From Schizochytrium sp. TIO01 (lineage: Eukaryota > Sar > Bigyra > Thraustochytrida > Thraustochytriidae), in the NCBI GenBank assembly GCA_004764695.1, contig SMSO01000006.1, positions 1,592,859 through 1,656,858 of the forward strand: a DNA stretch of 64,000 nt. Direction: 5' to 3'. The notes under the pieces were generated by a model. The model worked only from the letters and a program-made list of their open reading frames with translations. It was not told where the DNA came from and did no database searches. This document shows positions 50,401 through 60,500 of the stretch, piece after piece. Positions within the stretch are counted from its first letter, which is position 1; every line of letters starts with the position of its first letter. The translations under genes were made by a program, and so were the position numbers.

Positions 50401-52080
50401 CCAAGGGTTCCGTTTGCCATTCATATCAACACGAAAGGTGCGAGGGTAAAATTCGGCCAAGGGTGAGGTAGTCAGGGTCATGAGCTCACGGTAACACTCC
50501 GGAAGGAACTTGGCCGAGTCTGAGGGCAAGCAGCTAAGAAGCTGCATAAAAGGCTTGAACGGCTGCCCTTTCTGGAGAGTAACCTTGATGTTCGCTAGGT
50601 TGCGCATATCTGAGGCGAGTGGCGCATAATGGAATGGAAAGAACCACGTCCAGGACTGTACGCCTTGGTAGTAGTACAAGTAGCACCATTGGATACCTTC
50701 GATATAGGAGCGCACAAGATGGTTAAGAACGCCCCTGTTCTCTTCATCCTCGTCATGCACATCAACGCCAAATTTTTCAGCATAATACTTTTCCTTAAAG
50801 CCACTTTGGTCAGTAATGATGCCCTTTTCTCTGGCAAATTGAGCAAACGGGGCGTCATTGAGGACTTTTTCTGCAGAATCTTCCTCGCCTTCGCTTCCTT
50901 CGTTGCCGTTAGAAAGAGGTTGGGGTGGAGGCGTAGGTGCGTAGCGATGTTGACGGCGCTGCTCGCGCTCCATGTCGCGCACACGCTGGGTAAACACTTG
51001 CTCCTCTCGGTTACCAATGGTTTGCAAAATCTTTTCAAGTCGGTCAAAGTGCACAAATCCATTCTCAGTGATGTATCCGGACATCTGGGGTAATAAGGTT
51101 TTGTATTGTTGCATGAGGTCATCGAGGCCACCATCAGCAATAGAAAGTGATGGCAGGTGGGGCAAGAAATCATTACCTACTAGCATGATAAGGAGGACCC
51201 AATCGTCAATAACACGTTCCAGATCATATCCAAAGCCGAGATTCAGGGTAGAGAACTCCAAATGTAAATACTGGCGAAGTGCAGAGAGGTGCAGGAGCTC
51301 CCATTTATCCTGCTCCACCTGCTTCTTGATTTCCTTGGTCGTTTGGGATCCACCCTTTTTGCCACCACGGCCGCCAGTGAAGTCTACCTCCTCGCGCAAG
51401 AGAACGAAGTGGGGTTCGTGAGACGCAAGACCAAGCATAATCAGATCAGCATCAAGACCGCAAAGACAGTGGCGAGTGTTTGGGTCGTAGTCGGGTTGCA
51501 TTCGAGTGTGGCGAATGTAATCCATGATCTTGTGCTCACCTTCACCAGGGACATCGTGGCCAGAGTAAATGACCTTTAATTTGCGCCATCTTGGGTCCTC
51601 CTTAATCTTGAGACGCACAAAGTACTGGAAATGACGGCTCACCTCTGCCATGAATTCTGTGCCAGGGGTAATGCAGTTGGAATCGAATTGGTCGCGCATC
51701 TCCTCCTCGGTGATGGCGCCTTCGCGGAGTGCCTTCTCGAGACCTTCGCGGCGGTCGCGTGCGCTGGCAAAGCGGCGGGATCGCTGCTGGTTCATTTTGG
51801 CACGGGGTGCACAGCCATCAACGGCGAGCACCACAACCTTTTGCGGGTTCACAATGTGCACCATACGGTCCACATAGGAAAACATGCCCAAGACCATATC
51901 CTTCATGGAGATTTTGTCTGAGACATCTTCGTCATTCGGGTGAGTGCAGTTGTGGATAATACCGTTCATATCCAGATACATATTGTCCACCTCGGCTAGG
52001 AATTGAGTGTCCTTGCCAATTTTCTGGTTAATGAGCGGGTACCGCTCACTAACCCATCGGTAAAACTTGGGAACGCCCAT
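47440..52080 (-). CDS. XRN1: 5'-3' exoribonuclease, XRN1 type
   Basis: 1546 aa, intronless, from the ATG at 52080. The N-terminus MGVPKFYRWVSERYPLINQK is diagnostic for XRN1/XRN2. Catalytic acidic motifs are present: YLDMNG (35-40), LAVDGCAPRAKMNQQRSRRF (85 onward), HDVPGEGEHKIMDYIR and CGLDADLIMLGL, with VGNDFLPHLP after. The 2nd conserved region (WCYLYYYQGVQSWTWFFPFH, YAPLASD) is also typical. The long C-terminal half with D1-D4/SH3-like segments is a feature of cytoplasmic XRN1 rather than nuclear XRN2. The last ~300 residues are Gln/Ala/Pro-rich, ending in a Gln-rich tail with PYGYGYPPPYMGG, probably disordered and perhaps for P-body contacts. The enzyme degrades decapped, 5'-monophosphorylated mRNA in the cytoplasm. 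Confidence 0.95.
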   Translation of the reverse strand: MGVPKFYRWVSERYPLINQKIGKDTQFLAEVDNMYLDMNGIIHNCTHPNDEDVSDKISMKDMVLGMFSYVDRMVHIVNPQKVVVLAVDGCAPRAKMNQQRSRRFASARDRREGLEKALREGAITEEEMRDQFDSNCITPGTEFMAEVSRHFQYFVRLKIKEDPRWRKLKVIYSGHDVPGEGEHKIMDYIRHTRMQPDYDPNTRHCLCGLDADLIMLGLASHEPHFVLLREEVDFTGGRGGKKGGSQTTKEIKKQVEQDKWELLHLSALRQYLHLEFSTLNLGFGYDLERVIDDWVLLIMLVGNDFLPHLPSLSIADGGLDDLMQQYKTLLPQMSGYITENGFVHFDRLEKILQTIGNREEQVFTQRVRDMEREQRRQHRYAPTPPPQPLSNGNEGSEGEEDSAEKVLNDAPFAQFAREKGIITDQSGFKEKYYAEKFGVDVHDEDEENRGVLNHLVRSYIEGIQWCYLYYYQGVQSWTWFFPFHYAPLASDMRNLANIKVTLQKGQPFKPFMQLLSCLPSDSAKFLPECYRELMTLTTSPLAEFYPRTFRVDMNGKRNPWEGVNLLPFIDEKKLMKAVNDHCPEEKLSEAELKRNTFGHEIIFEADASNTSTVPSSFPSAGLPDIEVCQSTARRFALPPMESFDPNLLPGVVGDGKYPGDPQVCTSLTLLASRPAELLKAGVCVFNRESRKESMIVNIRTPSIMALGVDNVSSGSNRSLVDDIVNKVDDDDDSSSIASALVRVLQKLQDSRKDRLTVFVDYPNMREAQVVAVADDVHIFSLHEEKKRRFGFRKDVQTETDSDNFLRLAEVAQDRALRGARQVGTGGMEIGEVVCMLKVRPLQGMNVDQATGAASQVYSDVETWVPYQLVCYKNEAPDPRFMSKPPPPVEQRFPQHTMVMSLQKAGYGMVGKVVGHEGGMVKAEFDKMSPQIPPFGTTIAKSLVDKYVPAIKAARTFNIDSGTLGKITGSVLVRPGHYDIGLNLKVGRSYVIPGYARAKAQDNSKAAWSTGESVTVISGLDPEERQEVNNNRSASGVSGGWEYSPRALELVAAYQKKFPEVFKALQSNPSTVEYTISSIFGSGDQGRRVLDQVCKWLEQIDTFRLPLVPTTSKTMSRDAIKAVQSASDDVRKSILASGNNGAKVVIKMSPEVIYKNGADIEAEWSRSPTANFPPNLGDRVANMGSPVVPFGLTGTVVATHASTGCVEVVFDEEFIGGTSLYGACGQNRGKLLPWAQLLNLTKRNPLVPGRGRPAEKAQAPGKEQKSNQSNVGATQSQQPKSNAATSTPAHERQVGKSKKAQAKAAKQTSAPQNAQSSRFVVPPAPVGNPAEQDQHQPQEDMEVDNEDPFAVLTGASASSAHGSTETPEDLADYWLQLQKANKDKRAARKAKKQKQQTEPAMAQPDAAPTHPQTQQPKKQPAAKDNNNTAQASAPQQQQPQQTAWQNSKPQLASPMDFASQQPAPAPQQQPPQPQQSEDTIEELFKRATKAAGKDYKPKQPEQHQQHMMPPPQGYPMPYGYGYPPPYMGGPPMQQPQQQQQQSQQQQK

Positions 52081-53589
52081 GTTGCCTGTTTCAACAAAGG
52101 ATTTCTTTCTCCTCTCCTTTTATATCTAGTAGCAGTCCTGTTTTTTTGAAGGCCTCGGTCAAATTTATGAATTTCACACACGTATCGTGTTTCAGACGCG
52201 ACGCTTTGTGTCGAAATGAAAACAGCTCACGGTCGAAAAATGACAAACAGTTCAATCGGCGTAGCGCAATACTTACACCCCGTCGTCGTATGCGATCCAA
52301 GGATGGGTTTAATCTGACACGACTGGGCACGCCAGATTTGATCGATATCTGCGTGAAAGTATATATATATACTTACAATATATATATAAAGAGAGATATG
52401 CACAAAGGCAGAAAGCCGGGCTAGACAAGCGTCCAAACAAGCCCGAAAAAAGCACGCAGCTTTTTCAAGCCAGATAGGTCTACTCGAGCCTCCCTCAGCT
52501 TCTGCAGGTGACCTCGAGGCCTCTATCCACGGCCCCTTTGGAGCCTGCTTCGCCAAGCTTCTCTATTACCTTCCCTATCTATATCAAAGGGTAAAAGATG
52601 CGCAGGCTTCTTCTGCAGGCAGCGCCAATGCGTGAGGGCGAGTCCGATCCAAGGCGGGCGGCTTGGGGCGGCTCACTGATCAGAGCGGATACCAGGAGGC
52701 GGTTGAGCGTGCGTATGCTTTCCGTGCGCGCTCCGGCGGCGGCGAACGTCTCTGCTCGCGGCGGCGGCGGCGCCGACTCTCGTCTGTGTCTGCTTTCTTT
52801 CTTCTGCTTCCTTTCCTTATTATCTCTATCATTTTTAATTCTCTCTTTCTTTCCTTTTCTCTCAACCGCCCTTGTTCCATCAACGTTCCTCCTCCGTTCC
52901 ACTATTACACAGATAGCGTTTACTGATAGAACTAGCTTAGCGGTGGGGAGGGAAAAATGGGGATTTTGGACGCCAATAGGATATGGCTAGTATAAATGAT
53001 AAGAGTGCAGCGGTGTTCATGTATCTTTTGGCAGATTTTGGGACGCCGTATTTTAATGTCAATGCTGGATAGTGTTACGGTAAATGGTAGAAGGCAAGAG
53101 TGGGAGTGGATCCTAGAGAAGGGCTAGGTTTTGGGTAGAGTAGCTATTCAACATGGGCAGTGCCTAATCAGATCAGATTAGGTACTACAAGGAGTAGTGG
53201 TAGTAGCATTCGATTGCGTTGCATTGTAGAAGCATCTTGTGTTGTCAAGGTCAGGGAATCTGGATGTTGAGAGGCGTCGTGCAGAGATGGGGGCCCGATA
53301 ATTAGGATGCTTTTGAGAGGAAGTAATATCTTGGTATTTTACTTTAGAAGAATAAACTTAATGTTTGGGGAGTTTATGTATATGAGGTGAATTTATATAC
53401 TCTACATCATACATACATACAAATGCGCAAGGTCGTGTGTGGGGATAGGTGCATACTGAGGACGGTGCTGATTGTAAGGTTGGAGGTAAAAACATCCTGT
53501 TGTTATCGATGTTTGCGCAGAGATGGTATCAGAATTTTCTTTCTGAGTACACTCAGACCTAACTTGAACAGGGATCTTCAGTTCTAACA
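52081..53589. other. Intergenic, XRN1 promoter side
   Basis: About 1.5 kb. It includes a short TA-repeat patch (52360-52390), a GGC-rich patch at 52735-52775 and a CT-rich tract (52790-52890). Small ORFs occur, but none looks coding. The right end adjoins the 3' end of the TCP11-domain gene. Confidence 0.4.
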
Positions 53590-55314
53590 TCATTTTGCAG
53601 TAGCCATCTCTTTCACAAGTTTGGCATACGTCTGCGTATGAATGCGCAAATCACGTCCTGCAAAGACACGAATTTCTTGCGCAAGGGCAATTACGGGTTC
53701 GGCAAGAGGCTGCAAACGAAGAGACTGGAGCTTCTTGAGTTGCTCGTCAGCGTTTGTCTGGTCAGGACGAGGCACTACGAGGCCAATTAAGACCGCACGC
53801 AAACGCTCATTGATAATTTTGTAGGTTGCATCCGATGTCACAAAGCCTGCGGGAGGATGTACACATTTCTGCAAAAGATCTCGCAGGGTTTCCTCTTCGC
53901 GCTCATGCAAAGTTGCACCATCACGGATCTCTGCAATGACGGCCTCGGTCAGTTTTTTCGCAACAGACTCACGCTGACGGTGAATCAACTTGGTCTTTCC
54001 TTGAATACCTCCATCTTCCGGTTTGTTTTCGCTAACTACCTCAAGCTGATTTCCAAGCTTCTGGCCAAGAATCTCGCTAACTTTGTTCATAATCTCGGGG
54101 GTTACGTCAGGAACTATTTGACGAATACGAAGTGCCGCAAAGGCAATCCGCCAAATGGCTTGGCCACGGTGCACAAAATCTTCCAAAGTGCTACGCTCTT
54201 CTGCCATCGTTTCGGGAAGGGCAATGGCCACTGGCCCAGTGCCACGGAAGACCATGGCTGGGTCACAACGCTCGAGTTCATGCTTGCCTCCCGGGAGAAC
54301 CATTTCGAGAATACCCCGGCGCAAATGTACAGGCAGGGAGTCCTTGTCATTGTCACTCACAACGCCACTGATATCGATTGAATAGGCATCGTTGACGAAG
54401 CTTCGCGTATGGTCAAGAGTGATTTCTCCTGCGTCTAGGCGCTTTTGGAACTCCTCGCGAAGAAGCTCTGCGCCTTCTTCAGAAACCACAGGGGACATTT
54501 GGCGAAGAAACGCATTGGTGACATCGAGGCGAACTTGTTCAAGCTTTTCGTGACAAAAGTCAAAGAATTCACGCAGGAGCTTGACCTTTGAAGGCAAATC
54601 GCTTGGGTGTTCTTCATCATTTTTATCAAGTTTGATCAGGAAGTCTTTAAGCCATGCGTCCGTCTCGTCACTTCGGGCAGGGGCCTCGAGCATGCGAATG
54701 TATTTTACCACAAACATTGTCAATGGGCGCAAATCCCATTCTGCAATAGATTGCTGCTCAAGCAGCTGCCGTAAAAGGTCGAGGTCGAGCGTGGCGTCTA
54801 ATTCCGCGTGTAAATCCTTCCGGTTAGGAGTGATCGATGCAAGGATTTGCTTAACTTCGTCAATGAGAGCAAACAGTCTCCTGAAGTCCCCACGCTTAAG
54901 GTCCTCTTCAATGATTTTCCACATTGCGTCCTTTGCGGTCTCCATGATAACCTTCTGAAGGTCATCGTCTTTACCTGCCTCCTTTTGGATCTTGTAATTC
55001 GGATCCGCCATGAGTTTACGCATAAGAAATGCCTTAAGCTGATCATTGCTGGCACTTTGTTGCTGCTGTTGCTGCTGTTGCTGCTGTTGAGCGGTATTTG
55101 CAGAATTCGAAGTCGAATTTGCCGAGTTCTCGGCGCCAGATGTAAGTTGTTGTTTCTTCTTTTGTGTGGAAGAAGTTGCTAGCGAAGAAGAGTTTGTTGA
55201 CGCAAGAAGAGCTACAAGTGCACCTCCTGCGACAATCGTTGTGATTGCAGAAGCAGCGGCCACCAGCCAAAATGAGCCCGTGTCACCTTCACCCGAAGAA
55301 CTTCGGCCCTTCAT
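53590..55314 (-). CDS. TCP11-domain protein with N-terminal membrane segment
   Basis: 574 aa from the ATG at 55314. A hydrophobic segment (SFWLVAAASAITTIVAGGAL, about residues 14-38) lies right after a short polar N-terminus and acts as a signal-anchor or transit-type membrane helix. A Ser/Asn-rich linker with an 11-Gln run (55050-55088) follows. The rest is the T-complex protein 11 domain: KDAMWKIIEEDLKRGDFRRL, LFALIDEVKQILASITP, LDLDLLRQLLEQ, WDLRPLTMFVVKYIRMLEAP. TCP11-like proteins occur widely in eukaryotes; their biochemical role is poorly defined (animal TCP11 acts in sperm signalling). The same frame stays open upstream to about 55518 with protein-like sequence (LSKRHHAALDLFSPFQSGS) but no ATG, so an upstream exon or a longer N-terminus is possible. 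Confidence 0.82.
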   Translation of the reverse strand: MKGRSSSGEGDTGSFWLVAAASAITTIVAGGALVALLASTNSSSLATSSTQKKKQQLTSGAENSANSTSNSANTAQQQQQQQQQQQSASNDQLKAFLMRKLMADPNYKIQKEAGKDDDLQKVIMETAKDAMWKIIEEDLKRGDFRRLFALIDEVKQILASITPNRKDLHAELDATLDLDLLRQLLEQQSIAEWDLRPLTMFVVKYIRMLEAPARSDETDAWLKDFLIKLDKNDEEHPSDLPSKVKLLREFFDFCHEKLEQVRLDVTNAFLRQMSPVVSEEGAELLREEFQKRLDAGEITLDHTRSFVNDAYSIDISGVVSDNDKDSLPVHLRRGILEMVLPGGKHELERCDPAMVFRGTGPVAIALPETMAEERSTLEDFVHRGQAIWRIAFAALRIRQIVPDVTPEIMNKVSEILGQKLGNQLEVVSENKPEDGGIQGKTKLIHRQRESVAKKLTEAVIAEIRDGATLHEREEETLRDLLQKCVHPPAGFVTSDATYKIINERLRAVLIGLVVPRPDQTNADEQLKKLQSLRLQPLAEPVIALAQEIRVFAGRDLRIHTQTYAKLVKEMATAK

Positions 55315-55985
55315 AATGCGCAAAACGTTGGGTTTACGCTTTTGATTTGATCCAGACTGAAACGGACTGAACAAGTCCAGAGCAGCGTGATGCCGTTTCG
55401 AGAGGTCTTCGGGGTTCAATATCCCGATACCCTGTTGAATGGAAGAGCTGCCCTCTTGCGAACCGAAGGTTCGAAAGTGGGTTTGCTGCCCAAGGTTCTT
55501 TTCGTTTCTTTGAAATAATCAAAAAATCGTTTACTTCTTTCTTCCCCTTCGAGAAAACTCTTAAAATGGGTTCTGCAGATTACTATAGAAGTCACGAAGA
55601 ACTTGGTGATAATAGGTAATACGTAGGTAGTTCTACTCGGGTTCCCACAGACGTTGTGATGATTTTGATTATTACATAACGCACAAAGAATGTGAGGGAA
55701 AGTTTAAGAATCAGAGTATTTGCAGTATTCTATCGGCGATTGTGAACATTCACACGAGAGGAAGAGTAGAAGGTAGTTCGGTATCCCCCTGATTCAAAAA
55801 ATAGTAAATTGATTAGGTTATAACAACAGACGACAAAATGGATTGCAAAGACGAGAAGGAGGGCTTGATGCCATTTTATTGAAGATAAAAAGAATACCAT
55901 GCTATTCGCAGTTTCCCATTCTAAAATTGAAGAGCGACGGGAAAATATCCTTCAAGATCTCCAGTTTCCAATTCTTCTTACGCAA
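55315..55985. other. Intergenic, with open frame continuing from the TCP11 gene
   Basis: From 55315 to 55518 the TCP11 frame has no stop and reads as plausible protein, so this part may be coding or leader. The remainder (55519-55985) is AT-rich and should hold the 3' UTR of the neighbouring oxygenase gene and the promoter. No other gene. Confidence 0.4.
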
Positions 55986-57596
55986 TTATGCATCTAACAC
56001 TGATGTGACTGATTTGTTGAGCATATTAACGAGTTCAACAGTTTGGTTATACACAACAAAACCACCTGGAGAATCACCAGATGGTCTAACAGAAGGTTTC
56101 TTTTCTGGTGAAGCGTCTTCGTCCTCTTTATTGCTATCGGGTGTATCTGGACGACATAGATTGCAACCATGTTTTTCAAGATATTGGCTAATAAGCGGGC
56201 CGTATTGAAAATTGTCAACATAGAGAAAAAGTACAAGGATTACACGTGTACCAGATGTAATAGGGTAGCCTGCATGGCGCAAAGGTCCAGCGAAAGCCAC
56301 TGCTTCGCCAAGGTTCGCTTTCACAACGTCACCTTGGCCATCAGGACCAAGGGCTTCGAACCAGGTGCCACCTCCTTCAAAATCCTCTCCTCGCTGATTT
56401 AATGCAACAGTAAAACTCATTGAAGAAGTGTCACGATGTTCAGGCAACGAGAATGATTTGTCTTTCTCGGCATCGTAACGCACAATAAATGCGTCATGAA
56501 CGCGCATACGGAAATGCTCATCTTTCCCTGGCGGAGACAGGATAGTCGTCCCATCCGCCAATTTAGGGTAGGCTTTGGCAAGCATGGGATACAAGCGAGA
56601 GTTTAAAAGTTCCCTTAGCCATGGACGCAGCTCTGGGATATCTTCAACAGCAATATCTGTTGTGGGCACGCTAGAGTGTCGGACCGTAGACCATTTACCG
56701 CCTCGCTCCCGTTCATGAAACTCATTAACACAACGCAGAACATTGGCACACTCTTGAGCAGTAAGAACCGGCGTCTTCGACTTAAAGACTAGGCCATTTT
56801 GTTGGGTTTCGGGATCAAAGAGTGAGAGCGCTGGTGTACATCCGAGGCGCGTAGAGTCTACATAGTGGGCCTCAAATTCCTGCGGCATGGCTGCAGCGCC
56901 CACCAGGGAGTCTAGTGGGAATGAAGAGTTGAGCGTACGCGCTTTCTCCTCTTCTGCGCCTTGGTCACCCAAATCCCAACAGGATCTTTTGGCAGCTTGC
57001 CGTTTAAGGACAGAACATGAAGGTACAACAATGTGGCCTTGCTTCCAGAGCTCATAAGCTGCCGTGTGATGATCTGCGTGGATTTTGATCCAACCTGCTA
57101 AATGAAATGCATCTGCAATTGCATCTACAAGCCGTTCGTGCTCTTCTGAGTCTGTGGCATCACTAGGGCTCATGGAGCACACATGCTGGCAGAACATGAG
57201 TGCTTCCTCTTTGCGATTGGCCTTGAACAACAGCTTGGCCAGCATGAGTGAGTAGTCTCGATGTCCCGGGTGCAGATCTAGAGCTTTTTGCAAGCTGCGA
57301 ATGGCCTCCTCACGCCTGCCGAGGCCCTCTAGAGCTGCTGCATAGCACAGTCTGAGGTCCCTTTCGTTGCATGAGATGTCATCATGCCATGATTCCGCCT
57401 CAATAAGCATACGGCACACACGAAGTTCTTCCCTAAACCTTCTTTTCGTACGTTCTTGTTTAATTAGTTCCGCAGCTTCTTCTGGCGAGACATCTTTGCT
57501 CAAGAGGGCCTCAAATTGCTTTCGCAGGTTCTCCTCCAGCGTCTCGTCCGCGTCCGCAAAAGTCGCAGGGTTCTTCTCTCCCGACGATTCTGCCAT
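55986..57596 (-). CDS. TPR / 2-oxoglutarate-Fe(II) dioxygenase (prolyl-hydroxylase-like)
   Basis: 536 aa, intronless, ATG at 57596. Residues ~55-200 contain TPR-like helical pairs (LCYAAALEGLGRREEAIRSL, MLAKLLFKANRKEEAL, YELWKQGHIVV). The C-terminal half is a double-stranded beta-helix oxygenase: H387-x-D389 in LPEHRDTSSMSFTVALN, GGGTWFE after it, the distal H441 in GPLRHAGYPITSG and R451 for 2-oxoglutarate binding in SGTRVILVLFLYV. All iron- and cosubstrate-binding residues are present. There is no signal peptide, so a cytosolic or nuclear role is expected. The TPR part probably recruits the protein substrate. The substrate is unknown. Prolyl-hydroxylase-like folds with this motif order hydroxylate proteins, but the residue modified cannot be told from sequence. 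Confidence 0.88.
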   Translation of the reverse strand: MAESSGEKNPATFADADETLEENLRKQFEALLSKDVSPEEAAELIKQERTKRRFREELRVCRMLIEAESWHDDISCNERDLRLCYAAALEGLGRREEAIRSLQKALDLHPGHRDYSLMLAKLLFKANRKEEALMFCQHVCSMSPSDATDSEEHERLVDAIADAFHLAGWIKIHADHHTAAYELWKQGHIVVPSCSVLKRQAAKRSCWDLGDQGAEEEKARTLNSSFPLDSLVGAAAMPQEFEAHYVDSTRLGCTPALSLFDPETQQNGLVFKSKTPVLTAQECANVLRCVNEFHERERGGKWSTVRHSSVPTTDIAVEDIPELRPWLRELLNSRLYPMLAKAYPKLADGTTILSPPGKDEHFRMRVHDAFIVRYDAEKDKSFSLPEHRDTSSMSFTVALNQRGEDFEGGGTWFEALGPDGQGDVVKANLGEAVAFAGPLRHAGYPITSGTRVILVLFLYVDNFQYGPLISQYLEKHGCNLCRPDTPDSNKEDEDASPEKKPSVRPSGDSPGGFVVYNQTVELVNMLNKSVTSVLDA

Positions 57597-60500
57597 CCTT
57601 CTTCAGGTCTCCAGAGCACTCAAGTCAAGAATGTGTTGAGTCCTTTCTGCAGAAGCGTCTCGCGAAGCGCCCCCTGAACAAGCTCTTGCGTCGAGCGATG
57701 CCTTCAACCTGCCTTCAACCCTTAAGTTGGTCTGCTTGCGTTGTTTCCACTTCCTGTTGGCAATTATTCTGTGCCTTTCGTTCGGTGAGACCAACACGGC
57801 CACTAGCAGGGACGGATGAGTACTATAGTTTTGGTTAGATGCCAGGCGAAGAGAGTCATACCTATGTTGGGGATGAAGCTTCTACGAGGTGAGGAGAGCG
57901 TTATGCTTATCCATTGCGTTTTTATGAAGTTCTAGTAAAGGAGGGTTGGGGTTGTAGAATAACATGACGAAGTTTTAAAAATTCGAATGAGTTCAATGTG
58001 GAAAGTGTTCATAGTGGATTATTGCTTGTCAGAAAATTATGACTCTTTCACAGAACTATGTATGCATGCTTTGAAATTTCTGCAGTCTCATTAGTGTGGT
58101 ATCTGCCTGCGAGCAAACGATGTTTTAGTAAAAACAAGCTCTCTGAAGATTTAGCCACAACTTTTTGGTGAAAAATCAGACTAAAACCGATACATTCACT
58201 TGATAAACTCCGTACATCCCAGTGGCATGACATTTGTGAATGACGTCCCGTTGAGACTCTTGAGAGAATTTTTTGTAAATGACGCTGGGTCAAGTTCGCG
58301 TATTGTACAAAATATGACCAATGGCCAGGTTGTTAGTTTCCAGTAAGGTGAAGATGGCCTTGACGGGACGTGTATGAGAACATTTGATGAATTATAGAAA
58401 CCTAGATATCAAAACTTACTCTATTTATTTACCTGGGAGGGTATATCTTCCACAGTTTGGGCTTGCGAGAAAAGTTTACATAGGCTCTTATCTCGTATGT
58501 TTAGAAACGTCAGTATCATGCATTTAAATCAACCAAGACACTTGACGTATCTTTTGAAATTGTAAACCGCGATAGTGAGTGTAGTGATGAACTATTAGAA
58601 AAATATATTGTCTTCTAAATTTTACATAATAAATAAAAGGCAACCATCATCAATGAGTTTGGAAGAAATTGTTGATCGATTGGATACAAAATTGCTTCTC
58701 CGTTATGTAACTTATGATGATCTCCTTGCCTACCATCATGTGTATAGTCTTGTAAGGAAAAAACTCCGCAGAGCTAACCAGCTGCTGAAAGGTGATTCTG
58801 ATTAGCTTGAGGTTGACTGTAAAGATGAAGGCAAGAGGCTTGATGAAAGCTTTAAGAAGGTTGATCTACGAGTTAGGGAACTGCTGTCCTGGGAAATGAA
58901 TTTCAGGACAGATGGGTTCATGCAGTAGTTAGGGACACTAAGACATTCTTGAAAGTGGTTAGAGATAATCGATGGGATAAAGTTAATCCAACTTCTCAGA
59001 CCATTGATTCAAGCTAAACCATGCTTGGGTGCAGGCAATGTGTATTCACACTCCTAGTTCTTGGCTTCAGCAGTCATGTGAGTCTGGCTGCCTTATTCTT
59101 GGTGCGAATGAGACAGAACCAAAATCGATCAGAAAAACCTAAGCACTTGTTTGATTTTCAAGGAAAGCAAAGTTTGCAAGACGAATACCACCATGCAAAA
59201 CATCCAACTCATGTACAGAAATTAAGACTATAGATCTCATCTTCATAATTCATCTATTGGCGAATGAGACTCAAGTATAAGTAAGTATATCGACGAAGCT
59301 TAGTAGCTTAAATAAAATAATAGAGTTATTCAAATAGATTAAAGACTCTTTCGAGGAAACAAATAAAACATAGAATCAATTATTTTGTGGGTCTCCATGC
59401 ATAGTTTCATATTAGGAAAGGAAAGTTTTGATGTCACTAGAGCTCAGAGTGATCATATTTTAAAATTTCTCAATGTACAGTTGGAAGGAGATTGTACTAG
59501 TGTTGTTATTATGTTTGAAAAGCACTTTATGTAAAATTGCTACATGTAAGCACTTTCCAGGCAAATACACGAAACGAGCATGCTGAGAGTACCAATTGAA
59601 GGGTCACGTGGATAAGGCGTTAGCAACATCCTAAACTGTTCAGATTGTATATGATGAGGATGTGATGATTAAATACGAAGGGGTGAGGACCAGGAAACTC
59701 AAGAATGAAAACGTATTACATAATCTAGGGATTATGTAGGGATAGCCTAAATAAGTGGTTGGGGAAACCAGTCAACCTGGCCCCTTGGGTTCTGCTTAAT
59801 AACATAAATATGACCCAACCCACCTCGGTGTTCGTTAACTAAGCATACAACGCTTTCTCAAGTCTCATCATGCTTTCAACCCCCCTAGCCTTCATCTTCC
59901 TAGTTAACCTTTGGATGCTCAGGGATTGATTAGTTTTCAGCAAGCCTGAACTGCTCATAAACTGTTCAGTGCCTTTGGAAAAAGACGGGAAAATAGCAGA
60001 AATTTGTGACTTTTTGAGGACTCGCTTAGTAGCCGAGTTGAGTCAAAAGGGCGAGTCAACGTGCATGAGTTACATTCCCTTTTCGAAGACTGTCCTCGTG
60101 ACCCAGTCCTCATTTACCCGTGGCTCGATCCATATTCACTACAGCTTTCGAGGGATCCAAACTTACCTTCTTCGTGCCACCTAGCTATTCGCTGCTGAGG
60201 TTTTTTACCATGACTAGTAATTATTTTTTTAATTAAACTAAAAGAAAGAAGCAAGAGAAAGCAAAAGGGAGAAAAGGAAGAATGCGCCTTCGCTGCGGTG
60301 TCCACTGTGTAGAAAGCCGAGCCTTCATGCTTGAGGAGAGGCGTTTTCCCGCCACGGTGTTGATGTGATCATGGCCTATTGCCCGCAGAGAACGGCCGCA
60401 TTGGTGCAGGGCACAGACTGGCCGCCAAGGTGGCTCGAGTCAACGATCAAAATAATCAACGGCTCTCATTTGGGGTGGAGCAAAACACCAAGAGATGGAG

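Noticed and set aside
47425-51959. Several ORFs opposite or out of frame with the exoribonuclease
   Set aside because: Shadows of the GC-rich XRN1 reading frame; the minus frame has all catalytic motifs.
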